A DNA stretch of 64,000 nucleotides from Rhodocyclaceae bacterium (GTDB lineage Bacteria; Pseudomonadota; Gammaproteobacteria; Burkholderiales; Rhodocyclaceae): the NCBI GenBank assembly GCA_028713915.1, contig JAQTNK010000002.1, positions 102,899 to 166,898 of the forward strand, in the 5' to 3' direction. The translations under genes and the position numbers were made by a program. Of the stretch, positions 30,157 through 40,698 are shown in pieces. The notes beneath the pieces are model-generated. The model was not told the origin of the DNA. It did no database searches and was given only the letters and a program-made list of their open reading frames with translations. The first letter of the stretch is position 1, and every line of letters begins with the position of its first letter.

Positions 30157-30931
30157 GGCGAAGAACGTGCGCAAGGCGCAGGCCGAACCCGCCGCGGGGT
30201 TCTGGGACAAGCCGGTGCTGATGGACCTGGCCTCGGACCTGCTCATGCTGCTGGCGGTCGGCGCCCTGGCGTGGGCCGCCGCGCTGGCGATGCAGCGCCT
30301 GCCGATTTTTCCGCTGCGCCAGCTGATCGTCGCCACGCCCGTCGAGCAGGTCAGCCGCGGCCAGATCGAGCATGCGGCGCAAACGGCGCTGGCCGGCAAT
30401 TTCTTCACCGTGAATCTCGACACCGTGCGCACGGCTTTCGAACAGCTGCCCTGGGTGCGCAAGGCGTCCGTGCGGCGGCGCTGGCCGGACGGCCTCGAGC
30501 TCGCGCTGGAAGAGCAGGTCGCCGCGGCGCGCTGGCAGCGCGGCGAAGGCGAGACCCAGCTGGTCAACACGCATGGCGAACTATTCGCGGGCTCGCTCGC
30601 CGCGGCCGCCGGGCTGCCGGTGCTTGCTGGCCCCGAAGGCTCTGCGCCGACGCTGCTGGATCATTACCAGGCGTTTGCGCAGGCTTTGTCGCCGCTCGGG
30701 CGCCATCCGGCGACGGTGGTCCTGACGGCGCGGCAGGCCTGGGAACTCAAGCTCGACGACGGCGTCGTCGTCGAACTCGGCCGCGACGAGACCAATCACC
30801 CGGTGGCCGATCGGCTCGCCCGATTCGTCGCCTATTACCCCGCGGCACGGCAAAAGATCGGCAGCGTCACCGCCGTCGCCGACATGCGCTACCCGAATGG
30901 CTTCGCGTTGCGGCCGCAACGGAAAAGTTGA
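30149..30931 (+). CDS. ftsQ: cell division protein FtsQ
   Basis: A 260-residue bitopic divisome protein. A cytoplasmic N-terminal tail of about 27 residues precedes a membrane helix (about 31-48), then the POTRA domain ([20 protein letters not shown] with [20 protein letters not shown]) and the FtsQ beta-domain ending [11 protein letters not shown]. The likely start is a TTG overlapping the end of ddl; a GTG about 18 nt later would remove six residues. FtsQ scaffolds FtsL/FtsB at the septum. FtsA follows after 2 nt. Confidence 0.93.
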   Translation: MAKAKNVRKAQAEPAAGFWDKPVLMDLASDLLMLLAVGALAWAAALAMQRLPIFPLRQLIVATPVEQVSRGQIEHAAQTALAGNFFTVNLDTVRTAFEQLPWVRKASVRRRWPDGLELALEEQVAAARWQRGEGETQLVNTHGELFAGSLAAAAGLPVLAGPEGSAPTLLDHYQAFAQALSPLGRHPATVVLTARQAWELKLDDGVVVELGRDETNHPVADRLARFVAYYPAARQKIGSVTAVADMRYPNGFALRPQRKS

Positions 30932-30933
30932 AT

Positions 30934-32166
30934 ATGAGCAAGGAAATCAAACGCGACCTCATCGTCGGCCTCGACATCGGCACTTCCAAGATCGTCGCCG
31001 TCGTCGCCGAGCTCGACGACGAGAGCCGGCTGTCGATCCTCGGCATCGGCACCCAGGAGTCGAGCGGACTCAAGAAGGGCGTGGTCATCAACATCGAGGC
31101 GACGGTGAACGCGATTTCGCGCGCCGTGCAGGAAGTCGAGCTGATGGCCGGCTGCAAGGTCAAGGAAGTCTATACCGGCATCGCCGGCGCCCACATCAAG
31201 AGCAAGGATTCCAACGGCATGGCCGTGGTGCGCGACAAGGAAGTCTCGCAGTTCGACATCGAGCGCGCCATCGAGGCCGCCAACGCCACGCCGATTTCCG
31301 CCGACGACCAGATCCTCCATACGCTGGTGCAGGAGTTCATCGTCGACGGCCAGGACGGCGTCAAGGAACCCATCGGCATGGATGCCAAGCGCCTCGAGGT
31401 CAAGGTGCATCTGGTCACCGGCGCCGTCACGGCGGTGCAGAACATCGTCAAGTGCGTGCATCGCTGCGGCCTCGAGGTCGTCGATCTGGTGCTGCAGCCG
31501 CTGGCGTCTGGCTACGCCGTGCTCACCGAGGACGAGAAGGATGTCGGCGTCTGCCTCGTCGACATCGGCGGCGGCACCACGGACATCGCCGTGTTCACGC
31601 AAGGCGCGATTCGCCATACGGCGGTGATCCCGATTGCCGGCGACCAGCTGACGTCCGACATCGGCATCGCCTTGCGCACCTCGACCCAGGATGCCGAGGA
31701 GATCAAGATCCGCTACGGCGTGGCGCTGCAGCAGCTTGCCGATCCCGAGGAAATGATCGAGGTGCCCGGCGTCGGCGACCGGCCGGTGACGCAGCTCTCG
31801 CGCCAGACGCTGGCGGGATTCATCCAGCCGCGCGTCGAGGAAATCTTCCAGAAGGTGCAGGAGGAACTGCTGCGCAGCGGCTACGAGCGCCTGCTGCGCG
31901 CCGGCATCGTGCTGACCGGCGGCTCGGCGGCGATGCCCGGCATGACCCAGCTCGGCGAGGAAATTTTCCACAACACGGTGAAGCTCGGCGTGCCGCACTA
32001 CGACGGCAACCTGCGCGACTTCGTGCGCAATCCGCGCTACTCGACGGCGATGGGCCTGCTGCTCGAAGGCATGGCGCAGAAGCAGCGCGGCCTGAAAGTG
32101 CCGCCGCCGACGACGTTCAAGCAGATCCTGGCGCGCATGCGCGCCTGGTTCGGGAAGAATTTTTGA
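30934..32166 (+). CDS. ftsA: cell division protein FtsA
   Basis: A 410-residue actin-fold ATPase that tethers FtsZ to the membrane. N-terminal phosphate loop GLDIGTSKIVAVV, the 1C domain with GAHIKSKDSNGMAVV, LVDIGGGTTDIAVF as second phosphate loop, and LTGGSAAMPGMTQLGEEIF. The C-terminal amphipathic membrane-targeting helix is RMRAWFGKNF. The stop is followed after 10 nt by repeat copy 4, which separates it from ftsZ by 130 nt, the longest gap in the cluster. Confidence 0.97.
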   Translation: MSKEIKRDLIVGLDIGTSKIVAVVAELDDESRLSILGIGTQESSGLKKGVVINIEATVNAISRAVQEVELMAGCKVKEVYTGIAGAHIKSKDSNGMAVVRDKEVSQFDIERAIEAANATPISADDQILHTLVQEFIVDGQDGVKEPIGMDAKRLEVKVHLVTGAVTAVQNIVKCVHRCGLEVVDLVLQPLASGYAVLTEDEKDVGVCLVDIGGGTTDIAVFTQGAIRHTAVIPIAGDQLTSDIGIALRTSTQDAEEIKIRYGVALQQLADPEEMIEVPGVGDRPVTQLSRQTLAGFIQPRVEEIFQKVQEELLRSGYERLLRAGIVLTGGSAAMPGMTQLGEEIFHNTVKLGVPHYDGNLRDFVRNPRYSTAMGLLLEGMAQKQRGLKVPPPTTFKQILARMRAWFGKNF

Positions 32167-32176
32167 AAATGCAATC

Positions 32177-32257
32177 AACCGCAAAGGACGCCAAGGACGC
32201 AACGGAAGAACACCAGGGGAAAGACTTTCCCTTGGCGTCCTTTGCGTCCTTGGCGGT
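32177..32257. repeat. palindromic junction element, copy 4 (ftsA/ftsZ), divergent subfamily
   Basis: The left arm starts AACCGCAAAGGACGCCAAGG at 32177; the right arm ends at 32257 with the complement (TTTGCGTCCTTGGCGGT). The unit here is GGACGCCAA rather than GACGCCGAG. The inner part CCAGGGGAAAG/CTTTCCCTTGG closes the hairpin. Same termini and placement as the other three copies. Confidence 0.75.
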
Positions 32258-32296
32258 GAAGCGATTTTCCAGTGGTAGTTTCTGAAGGAGGCGAGC

Positions 32297-33484
32297 ATGT
32301 TCGAAATCATAGACAAGGACCCCAGCCCAACGGTCATCAAGGTCGTCGGTGTCGGCGGTGCCGGCGGCAATGCCGTCGAGCACATGATCCGCGAGGGGGT
32401 GCAGGGCGTGGAGTTCATCTGCGCCAATACCGACTCCCAGGCGCTGCGCCTGTCGAGCGCCGGCGTGAAGATCCAGTTCGGCCCCGGGCTGGGCGCCGGC
32501 GGCAAGCCTGAACGGGCGCGCGAACTGGCGACCACCGAGCGCGAAGCCATCGCCGAGGCGCTCACCGGCGCGCACATGGTGTTCATTACCGCCGGCATGG
32601 GCGGCGGCACCGGCACCGGCGCGGCGCCCGTCGTCGCCGAAGTGGCGCGCGAACTGGGCGTTCTCACCGTCGCCGTGGTGACCAAGCCGTTCGAGTTCGA
32701 AGGCAAGCGCCTGCGCCTGGCCGAGGAAGGCCTGCTCGAACTCAGCCAGAGCGTCGATTCGCTGATCGTCATCCTCAACGAGAAGCTGATGGAAGTGCTC
32801 GGCGAAGACGTCACCATGACCGAGGCCTTCCGCTCGGCCGACAACGTCTTGAAGAACGCCGTCGGCGGCATCGCCGAAATCATCAACGTGCCCGGCCTGG
32901 TCAACGTCGACTTCGAAGACGTGCGCACCGTGATGGGCGAGATGGGCAAGGCGATGATGGGATCGGCCACCGCCAGCGGCGTCGACCGCGCCCGCATCGC
33001 CGCCGAACAGGCCGTCGCCAGCCCGCTGCTCGAAGGCATCGAGCTGTCGGGGGCGCGCGGCGTGCTGGTGAATGTCACCGCCAGCCGCCAGCTCGGCATG
33101 AAGGAAGTCAAGGACGTGATGTCGACCATCCGCAACTACGCTTCGCAGGAGGCGACCATCATCTTCGGCACCGTCTTCGACGAGGGCATGGAAGACCAGT
33201 TGCGCGTCACCGTCGTCGCCACCGGACTGGGGGCGCCCGCGGCGCGCAAGAAGTCGACCGTCAAGCCGGAACTCGTGCATGTCGCCGCCGAAGGCCAGGG
33301 GCTGCGCACCGGCACCGACAACCAGCCGATGTACGCCGATCCGGCCCACGGCGGCGGCGGCATGGACTTCGGCGGCGTGTTCACGTCCGGCCGCGGCGCG
33401 CGCAACCAGGCGGTCGCGGCGATGGAGGCGAGCGGCGTCGACAAGTACGACATCCCGGCCTTCTTGCGCAAGCAGGCCGACTGA
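32297..33484 (+). CDS. ftsZ: cell division GTPase FtsZ
   Basis: A 395-residue tubulin homologue forming the Z ring. The nucleotide-binding site has VVGVGGAGGNAVEHM and the tubulin signature GGGTGTG (G102-G108); the T7 catalytic loop is seen in NVDFEDVRTVMGEMGKAMMG. The conserved C-terminal tail that binds FtsA and ZipA is KYDIPAFLRKQ. A strong Shine-Dalgarno (GGAGG about 7 nt before the ATG) supports high independent expression, in contrast to the upstream coupled genes. A complex inverted repeat follows the stop. Confidence 0.98.
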   Translation: MFEIIDKDPSPTVIKVVGVGGAGGNAVEHMIREGVQGVEFICANTDSQALRLSSAGVKIQFGPGLGAGGKPERARELATTEREAIAEALTGAHMVFITAGMGGGTGTGAAPVVAEVARELGVLTVAVVTKPFEFEGKRLRLAEEGLLELSQSVDSLIVILNEKLMEVLGEDVTMTEAFRSADNVLKNAVGGIAEIINVPGLVNVDFEDVRTVMGEMGKAMMGSATASGVDRARIAAEQAVASPLLEGIELSGARGVLVNVTASRQLGMKEVKDVMSTIRNYASQEATIIFGTVFDEGMEDQLRVTVVATGLGAPAARKKSTVKPELVHVAAEGQGLRTGTDNQPMYADPAHGGGGMDFGGVFTSGRGARNQAVAAMEASGVDKYDIPAFLRKQAD

Positions 33485-33491
33485 TTCGCGT

Positions 33492-33560
33492 GCGGCCGAC
33501 GGCGCCCCGGGAGAACTCGCCTCCTCCCGCGGCGCCGTTGTCGTCTGCGCCGTCGGCCGC
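33492..33560. terminator. 14-bp inverted repeat with a competing inner arm after ftsZ
   Basis: GCGGCCGACGGCGC (33492-33505) is perfectly complementary to GCGCCGTCGGCCGC (33547-33560). A third arm, GGCGCCGTTGTC (33531-33542), could pair with part of the first instead. No U-tract follows. It could end the dcw transcript or act as an attenuator in front of lpxC. Confidence 0.5.
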
Positions 33561-33603
33561 GGAAGTCCCTGGCGTTCTTCACGCTATGCCGAAGGATTTA
33601 ACG

Positions 33604-33609
33604 TAGAAT
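33604..33609 (+). promoter_or_regulatory. possible -10 element for lpxC
   Basis: TAGAAT lies 33 nt upstream of the lpxC start. I could not find a matching -35 at normal spacing, so the call is weak. Confidence 0.3.
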
Positions 33610-33642
33610 CGCTGCGTTGCAGCAAATCACCTCGACCACACC

Positions 33643-34563
33643 ATGCTTCGCCAGCGCACCCTCAAGTCCGTCATTCGCGCCACCGGCGTCGGCCTGCATT
33701 CCGGCGTCAAGGTCAATCTGGCGTTGCGTCCCGCCCAGCCCGACACCGGCATCGTCTTTCGCCGCATTGATCTCGAGCCGCCGGTCGACCTCAAGGCCGA
33801 TCCCGCCGCCGTCGGCGATACGCGCATGGCTTCATGCCTGGAGCGCGACGGCGTCAAGCTCGGCACCGTCGAACACCTGATGTCGGCACTGGCCGGCCTG
33901 GGCATCGACAATCTCTACGTCGATGTCGATGCCGCCGAAATCCCGATCATGGACGGCTCCGCCGCGCCCTTCGTGTTCCTGCTCCAGTCGGCGGGCATCG
34001 AGGAGCAGAATGCGGCGAAGAAATTCCTGCGCGTGAAAAAGCCGGTCGAAGTGCGCGACGGCGACAAATGGGCGCGCCTCGAACCCTACGACGGCTTCAA
34101 GCTGACGTTCTCCATTCTCTTCAATCATCCGGCGGTCGATCAATCGGGCAACCGCGTCGAAGTCGACTTCGAGGATCAGTCCTACATCCGCGATATCTCC
34201 CGCGCCCGCACCTTCGGCTTCACCCAGGACGTCGAGGCGCTGCGCGAACAGGGCCTGGCCCTCGGCGGCAGCCTCGACAATGCCATCGTCATGGACGAGT
34301 ACCGAGTGCTGAATGCCGAAGGCCTGCGCGTGCCGGACGAGTTCGTGCGCCACAAGGTCCTTGATGCCGTCGGCGACCTGTACCTCGTCGGTCATCCGCT
34401 GCTGGCGGCGTTTTCCGCCCACAAATCGGGTCACGCCATGAACAACAGGCTGCTGCGCGCGCTGCTCGCCGACGCCGCCGCCTGGGAATTCGTCAGCTAC
34501 GAGCGCGCCGAAGATGCGCCGGCGCGCGTCGCGCTGCTGTATCCGGAACCCCAGTTCGCCTGA
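33643..34563 (+). CDS. lpxC: UDP-3-O-acyl-GlcNAc deacetylase
   Basis: A 306-residue zinc deacetylase performing the committed step of lipid A synthesis. Zinc ligands: His in [13 protein letters not shown], and His and Asp in [13 protein letters not shown]; the catalytic His is in [17 protein letters not shown]. The N-terminus [20 protein letters not shown] is typical. Position directly after ftsZ is the common proteobacterial arrangement. The intervening 158 nt hold an inverted repeat and a possible -10 element, so it may have its own promoter. The C-terminus lacks the extended tail often associated with FtsH control, but this was not examined in detail. Confidence 0.97.
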   Translation: MLRQRTLKSVIRATGVGLHSGVKVNLALRPAQPDTGIVFRRIDLEPPVDLKADPAAVGDTRMASCLERDGVKLGTVEHLMSALAGLGIDNLYVDVDAAEIPIMDGSAAPFVFLLQSAGIEEQNAAKKFLRVKKPVEVRDGDKWARLEPYDGFKLTFSILFNHPAVDQSGNRVEVDFEDQSYIRDISRARTFGFTQDVEALREQGLALGGSLDNAIVMDEYRVLNAEGLRVPDEFVRHKVLDAVGDLYLVGHPLLAAFSAHKSGHAMNNRLLRALLADAAAWEFVSYERAEDAPARVALLYPEPQFA

Positions 34564-34573
34564 GGCAACGGCC

Positions 34574-34756
34574 GTGCTGCTGCTGCGCATCGTCGGCGCT
34601 TTGGTGGTGATCGGCATCGGCGCCGGCATCGTCGCCTATCTCTTCACCGGCGAAAAGCGCTATCTGGCGTTGTCGGGACGGCTGACCAAATACGCGCTCG
34701 TCTTTGCCCTCGTCGTCCTCGCCCTGATGTTTCTCGAGCGCGTGATCGCGCTCTAG
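34574..34756 (+). CDS. small two-helix membrane protein
   Basis: A 60-residue protein beginning at GTG 10 nt after lpxC. It consists of two predicted transmembrane segments (about residues 2-22 and 38-57, VLLLRIVGALVVIGIGAGIV and YALVFALVVLALMFL) joined by a short polar turn (FTGEKRYLALSGRLTK). An in-frame longer version would overlap lpxC. I do not know a function; its place between lpxC and the DUF721/M23/secA group recalls small uncharacterised membrane proteins found there in related bacteria, but that is from memory and unverified. Confidence 0.6.
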   Translation: MLLLRIVGALVVIGIGAGIVAYLFTGEKRYLALSGRLTKYALVFALVVLALMFLERVIAL

Positions 34757-35184
34757 GCCTGCTTGACGAATTGCCGCAGCGCCCTGACCAAAGGCGAGTC
34801 GGCGGGCAGTCGGTCGGCTAGCGATGTGAGTCCCTGCTTCGCGTGATTGCCGAGCGGGTTATGGAGGACGCCGACAGCTTTGAGCCCGCTGCCGGCGCGG
34901 GGTTGCACCTTGATCTCGATTCCGGTAACCTCTGGCGCCGAGTTGGAAAAGGCTCCGCTGACGGTAGGGATAATTTGTCGGAGCTTGGCGGCGACCGCGC
35001 CGTTGTCGGCATAGATCACCAGTTTTCCCAACTTCAAATTGGCCACGCGGGCGCCACGAACAAGCGGGCGCGGAACGGCCGATTCAAATATGCGCTGCAG
35101 GCGCAACAAACGTTCAGCATGACCAGTGAGGCGGGCAAGTCCGTCCTCGGCTTTGAGGCAGTCATCGAGGCTGCGTGGTCGCAT
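34753..35184 (-). CDS. dciA: DUF721 / DciA-like protein
   Basis: A 143-residue basic protein of the DUF721 family. DciA proteins are proposed replicative-helicase (DnaB) operators in bacteria lacking DnaC/DnaI. The N-terminus MRPRSLDDCLKAEDGLARL is followed by a basic LLRLQRIFESAVPRPLVRGARVAN region and a KLVIYADNGAVAAKLRQII core that resembles the KH-like fold of the family. I chose the start at 35184; another ATG at 35211 overlaps the ribosome-binding region of the divergent M23 gene. It ends 4 nt inside the small membrane-protein gene on the opposite strand. Confidence 0.75.
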   Translation of the reverse strand: MRPRSLDDCLKAEDGLARLTGHAERLLRLQRIFESAVPRPLVRGARVANLKLGKLVIYADNGAVAAKLRQIIPTVSGAFSNSAPEVTGIEIKVQPRAGSGLKAVGVLHNPLGNHAKQGLTSLADRLPADSPLVRALRQFVKQA

Positions 35185-35209
35185 CGGCGAATTCGGGAGG
35201 GGAGGAAGC

Positions 35210-36151
35210 ATGCATATTATTCTTGTCTCAGACCGCTTGGCAACGGCGAAGACGATCAACCTGACCGGCCGCCACCTGCTGCTGGCCGGGGCGACGCTGC
35301 TGGCGCTGGTGCTCGGCTTGTCGACCCTGTTCTCCTATGTCACGGTGCGCCACGCGGCGGAGATCCGCCTGCCTTTCCTGCAGGATCTCGTGCGCGCCGT
35401 CAGCGTCGAGGAAACCCAGAAGAGCCGCGAGTATGTGCGCGAGAACATCAACGCCATGGCGGTGCGCCTCGGCCAGATGCAAGCCCAGCTGCTGCGCCTG
35501 GATTCCCTGAGCGAGCGGCTTTCCGCCCTCGCCGGCGTCAAGCCCGGCGCCGGCCCGGAGCTTGTCAAGGATGGCCGCGGCGGCCCGCTGGTCGATCCGC
35601 GCGCGCTCTCGGCGGATGAACTGAACACCGCGCTCGACGCCCTCTCGCGCCAGGTCGATGCGCGCAGCGACACGCTCTCCGTCCTCGAATCGAAGCTGCT
35701 CGAAGAACGCATCGAGAAGAGCCTGCTGCCCACCAGCTTGCCGGTGGCGGCGCAGTGGAATGCCTCCGGCTTCGGCTGGCGCGTCGATCCCTTCACCGGC
35801 GAGGCGGCGCTTCACGAAGGCGTCGATTTCACCGCCGAAGTCGGCACGCCCATCAAGGCGGCCGCCACCGGCGTCGTGATCAACGTCGAGCGCCATCCGC
35901 AATATGGCAACCTGGTCGAGATCGACCACGGCAACGAGCTCACCACCCGCTATGCCCACGCTTCGAAAGTGTTCGTCAAGGTCGGCGAACTCGTCAGGCG
36001 CGGCCAGAAGATCGCCGAAGTCGGCACCACCGGCCGCTCGACCGGGCCGCATCTGCATTTCGAGGTGCGCGTGCGCGGCATCGCCCAGAATCCCAACCGC
36101 TTCCTGCAGCAGGCCCTGACGGGCCAGGCGAAGGTGGCGTCGCGGCACTGA
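35210..36151 (+). CDS. membrane-anchored M23-family peptidase (LytM domain)
   Basis: A 313-residue protein with one N-terminal membrane helix (about 24-46), a periplasmic coiled coil (about 60-170) and a C-terminal M23 peptidase domain. Zinc-site elements HEGVDFTAEVGTPI and GRSTGPHLHFEVRV are complete, so it should be an active endopeptidase or at least keep its metal site. A strong ribosome-binding site (GGAGGGGAGG) precedes the ATG. Such genes lie next to secA in many beta- and gammaproteobacteria. Likely role: periplasmic peptidoglycan cleavage, perhaps in cell separation. The divergent dciA-like gene shares its upstream region. Confidence 0.88.
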   Translation: MHIILVSDRLATAKTINLTGRHLLLAGATLLALVLGLSTLFSYVTVRHAAEIRLPFLQDLVRAVSVEETQKSREYVRENINAMAVRLGQMQAQLLRLDSLSERLSALAGVKPGAGPELVKDGRGGPLVDPRALSADELNTALDALSRQVDARSDTLSVLESKLLEERIEKSLLPTSLPVAAQWNASGFGWRVDPFTGEAALHEGVDFTAEVGTPIKAAATGVVINVERHPQYGNLVEIDHGNELTTRYAHASKVFVKVGELVRRGQKIAEVGTTGRSTGPHLHFEVRVRGIAQNPNRFLQQALTGQAKVASRH

Positions 36152-36179
36152 TGACGCGGCGGGGCTGGCGAGTCCCGCA

Positions 36180-36188
36180 TGATAGAAT
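36180..36188 (+). promoter_or_regulatory. probable extended -10 promoter of secA
   Basis: TGATAGAAT (TGn plus TAGAAT) lies 30 nt before the secA ATG. No -35 hexamer is evident, as is common with extended -10 promoters. Confidence 0.45.
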
Positions 36189-36218
36189 CCGCGCTTTGCC
36201 TCCAAGGGCGGCGGCTTC

Positions 36219-38945
<2,727 letters not shown>

Positions 38946-38952
38946 GCCTGGG

Positions 38953-40029
38953 ATGCATTACCCGCTGCGCACGATTCAGGAGGATGGCGACGCCGTCGTC
39001 ATCCTCGATCAGACGCAGCTGCCGCGTGAAACGGCTTTCGTCCGGCTCACCAACTTGGAAGAAGCCGCCCGCGCGATTCGCATCATGCAGGTGCGCGGTG
39101 CGCCCCTGATCGGCGCCACCGCGGCCTACGGCGTCGCCCTTGGCCTTGCCGACGCGGCCGACGATGCGCGGCTGGCGCGCGTTCTCGAAACCCTCGGCGC
39201 CACGCGCCCGACCGCGGTAAATCTGCATTGGGCCCTGGCGCGCATGAACGCCGTGCTGGCGCCGCTGGCCGCCTCCGCGCGTCGCCAGGCAGCATGGGAC
39301 GAAGCCCACGCCATCGCCCGCGCGGACGAAGCCGCCAACGCCGCCATCGGCGCCAACGGGCTGCCGCTTTTGGCGGCAATTGCGCAAAAGAAGGGCCATC
39401 CCCCCGACCCCCTTCCCGAGGAAGGGGGCGACTATGTTGGACAGGCTTCGCCTGTGCGGTCCGAGCGTGCCGGCGCCGTCAACGTCATGACCCACTGCAA
39501 CGCCGGCTGGCTGGCGACCGTGGCGCACGGCACCGCCATCGCGCCGATCTACGCCGCTCATGACGCGGGCATCGACATCCACGTCTGGGTGTCCGAAACC
39601 CGCCCGCGCAACCAGGGGCTGCTGACCGCCTGGGAACTCGCGCAGGCCGGCATCGCGCACACGCTGATCGCCGACAATGCCGCGGGGCTGCTGATGATGC
39701 AGGGCCGCGTCGATTGCGTCATCGTCGGCGCCGACCGCATCGCGGCCAACGGTGACACCGCCAACAAGGTCGGCACCTACCTCAAGGCCCTGGCGGCGCA
39801 AGCCCATGGCGTGCCGTTCTACGTCGCGGCGCCGCTATCCACCATCGATTTCGCCTGCCCGGACGGCGCGGCGATTCCCATCGAGGAACGCAGCGCCGAC
39901 GAGTTCGGCGTCACCGATGGCCATGTCGCCAACCCCGCGTTCGACGTGACTCCCGCGCGGCTGATCGCCGGCATCATCACCGAGCGCCAGCTGGTCGCGG
40001 CCGCCGCCCTGGCCGCGCTGCGGCCATGA
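38953..40029 (+). CDS. mtnA: S-methyl-5-thioribose-1-phosphate isomerase with in-frame insertion
   Basis: A 358-residue aldose-ketose isomerase converting methylthioribose 1-phosphate (or 5-deoxyribose 1-phosphate) to the ribulose form. Motifs: MQVRGAPLIGATAAYGVAL, catalytic Cys182 in THCNAGWLATVAHGTA, ETRPRNQGLLTAWEL, and Asp261 in VGADRIAANGDTANKVGTY. Residues about 146-174 (nt 39388-39474) do not look like the family: the stretch contains PPDPLPEEGG and is encoded by a palindromic element inserted in frame just before the catalytic loop. Catalytic residues remain. Its stop overlaps a class II aldolase gene, suggesting a 5'-deoxyadenosine/MTA salvage pair. Confidence 0.9.
   Translation: MHYPLRTIQEDGDAVVILDQTQLPRETAFVRLTNLEEAARAIRIMQVRGAPLIGATAAYGVALGLADAADDARLARVLETLGATRPTAVNLHWALARMNAVLAPLAASARRQAAWDEAHAIARADEAANAAIGANGLPLLAAIAQKKGHPPDPLPEEGGDYVGQASPVRSERAGAVNVMTHCNAGWLATVAHGTAIAPIYAAHDAGIDIHVWVSETRPRNQGLLTAWELAQAGIAHTLIADNAAGLLMMQGRVDCVIVGADRIAANGDTANKVGTYLKALAAQAHGVPFYVAAPLSTIDFACPDGAAIPIEERSADEFGVTDGHVANPAFDVTPARLIAGIITERQLVAAAALAALRP
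39400..39463. repeat. palindromic element inserted in mtnA
   Basis: CCCCCTTCC (39408-39416) and GGAAGGGGG (39420-39428) form a perfect 9-bp stem around a 3-nt loop. A second hairpin, ACAGGC (39441-39446) with GCCTGT (39450-39455), follows within GGAC...GTCC. The element keeps the mtnA frame open. The outer boundaries are estimates. Confidence 0.7.
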
Positions 40030-40664
40030 CGGCCGGCGACGCGCGCAAGTCCGCCGTGCTGGCCACGGCCCGCGCGCTGAACGCCGCGGGCATCAATCGC
40101 GGCACCGCCGGCAACGTCAGCCTGCGCGTCGAGGGCGGCTTCATCGTCACGCCGACCGGCATGGCGTATGACGGGTGCGTGGCGGACGACATGGTGCGAG
40201 TCGCCGCCGACGGCACGACGCAGGATCGCCGCAAGCCGTCGTCGGAATGGCGTTTCCACCGCGACATCTACGCCGCCCGCGCCGAAGCCGGCGCGGTCGT
40301 CCACACCCACTCGCCGTTTGCGACCACCCTGGCCTGCCTGGGGCTCGGCATTCCGCCGTTTCATTACATGATCGCGCGCTTCGGCGGCGCCGACGTTCGC
40401 TGCGCCGCCTACGCGACATTCGGCACGCAGGAACTGTCGGATGCCATCGTTGCCGCCCTCGCCGAGCGCAGCGCGTGCCTGATGGCGCATCACGGCATGG
40501 TGGTGTTCGGCGCCGACCTGGACGCCGCCTTGGCCCAGGCCGTCGAACTCGAAACGCTGTGCGAGCAGTATTGGCGCGTCTTGCAGCTCGGCGAGCCGCG
40601 CTTGCTGCCCGCCGCGGAGATGGCGCGGGTGATCGCAAAGTTCTCCGGCTACGGCCAGCAGTAG
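40026..40664 (+). CDS. class II aldolase (FucA-like), probable 5-deoxyribulose / methylthioribulose-1-phosphate aldolase
   Basis: A 212-residue zinc aldolase closely resembling L-fuculose-phosphate aldolase: GINRGTAGNVSLRVEGGFIV, TPTGMAYDG, catalytic Glu74 in KPSSEWRFH, zinc His93/His95 in VVHTHSPF, HYMIARFGG, CAAYATFGTQELSD and MAHHGMVVFG. In organisms with the DHAP shunt, MtnA and this kind of aldolase turn 5-deoxyribose or methylthioribose phosphates into DHAP plus an aldehyde. The 4-nt overlap with mtnA makes that assignment more likely than fucose use; there are no fucose genes here. The usual kinase or phosphorylase partner is not in the window. A possible terminator hairpin follows. 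Confidence 0.8.
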   Translation: MTAGDARKSAVLATARALNAAGINRGTAGNVSLRVEGGFIVTPTGMAYDGCVADDMVRVAADGTTQDRRKPSSEWRFHRDIYAARAEAGAVVHTHSPFATTLACLGLGIPPFHYMIARFGGADVRCAAYATFGTQELSDAIVAALAERSACLMAHHGMVVFGADLDAALAQAVELETLCEQYWRVLQLGEPRLLPAAEMARVIAKFSGYGQQ

Positions 40665-40698
40665 GCGCTAGCACCCGGCCGGCCGCGGCCGGTGGCGC
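40665..40698. terminator. GC-rich hairpin between convergent genes
   Basis: CACCCGGCCG around 40672-40682 and CGGCCGGTGGCGC (40686-40698) form a bulged GC-rich hairpin that fills the 34-nt gap between the convergent aldolase and HD-GYP genes. There is no U-tract on either strand. Confidence 0.35.

Noticed and set aside
32169..32285. 38-codon frame between ftsA and ftsZ
   Set aside because: Translation of repeat copy 4, not a conserved protein.
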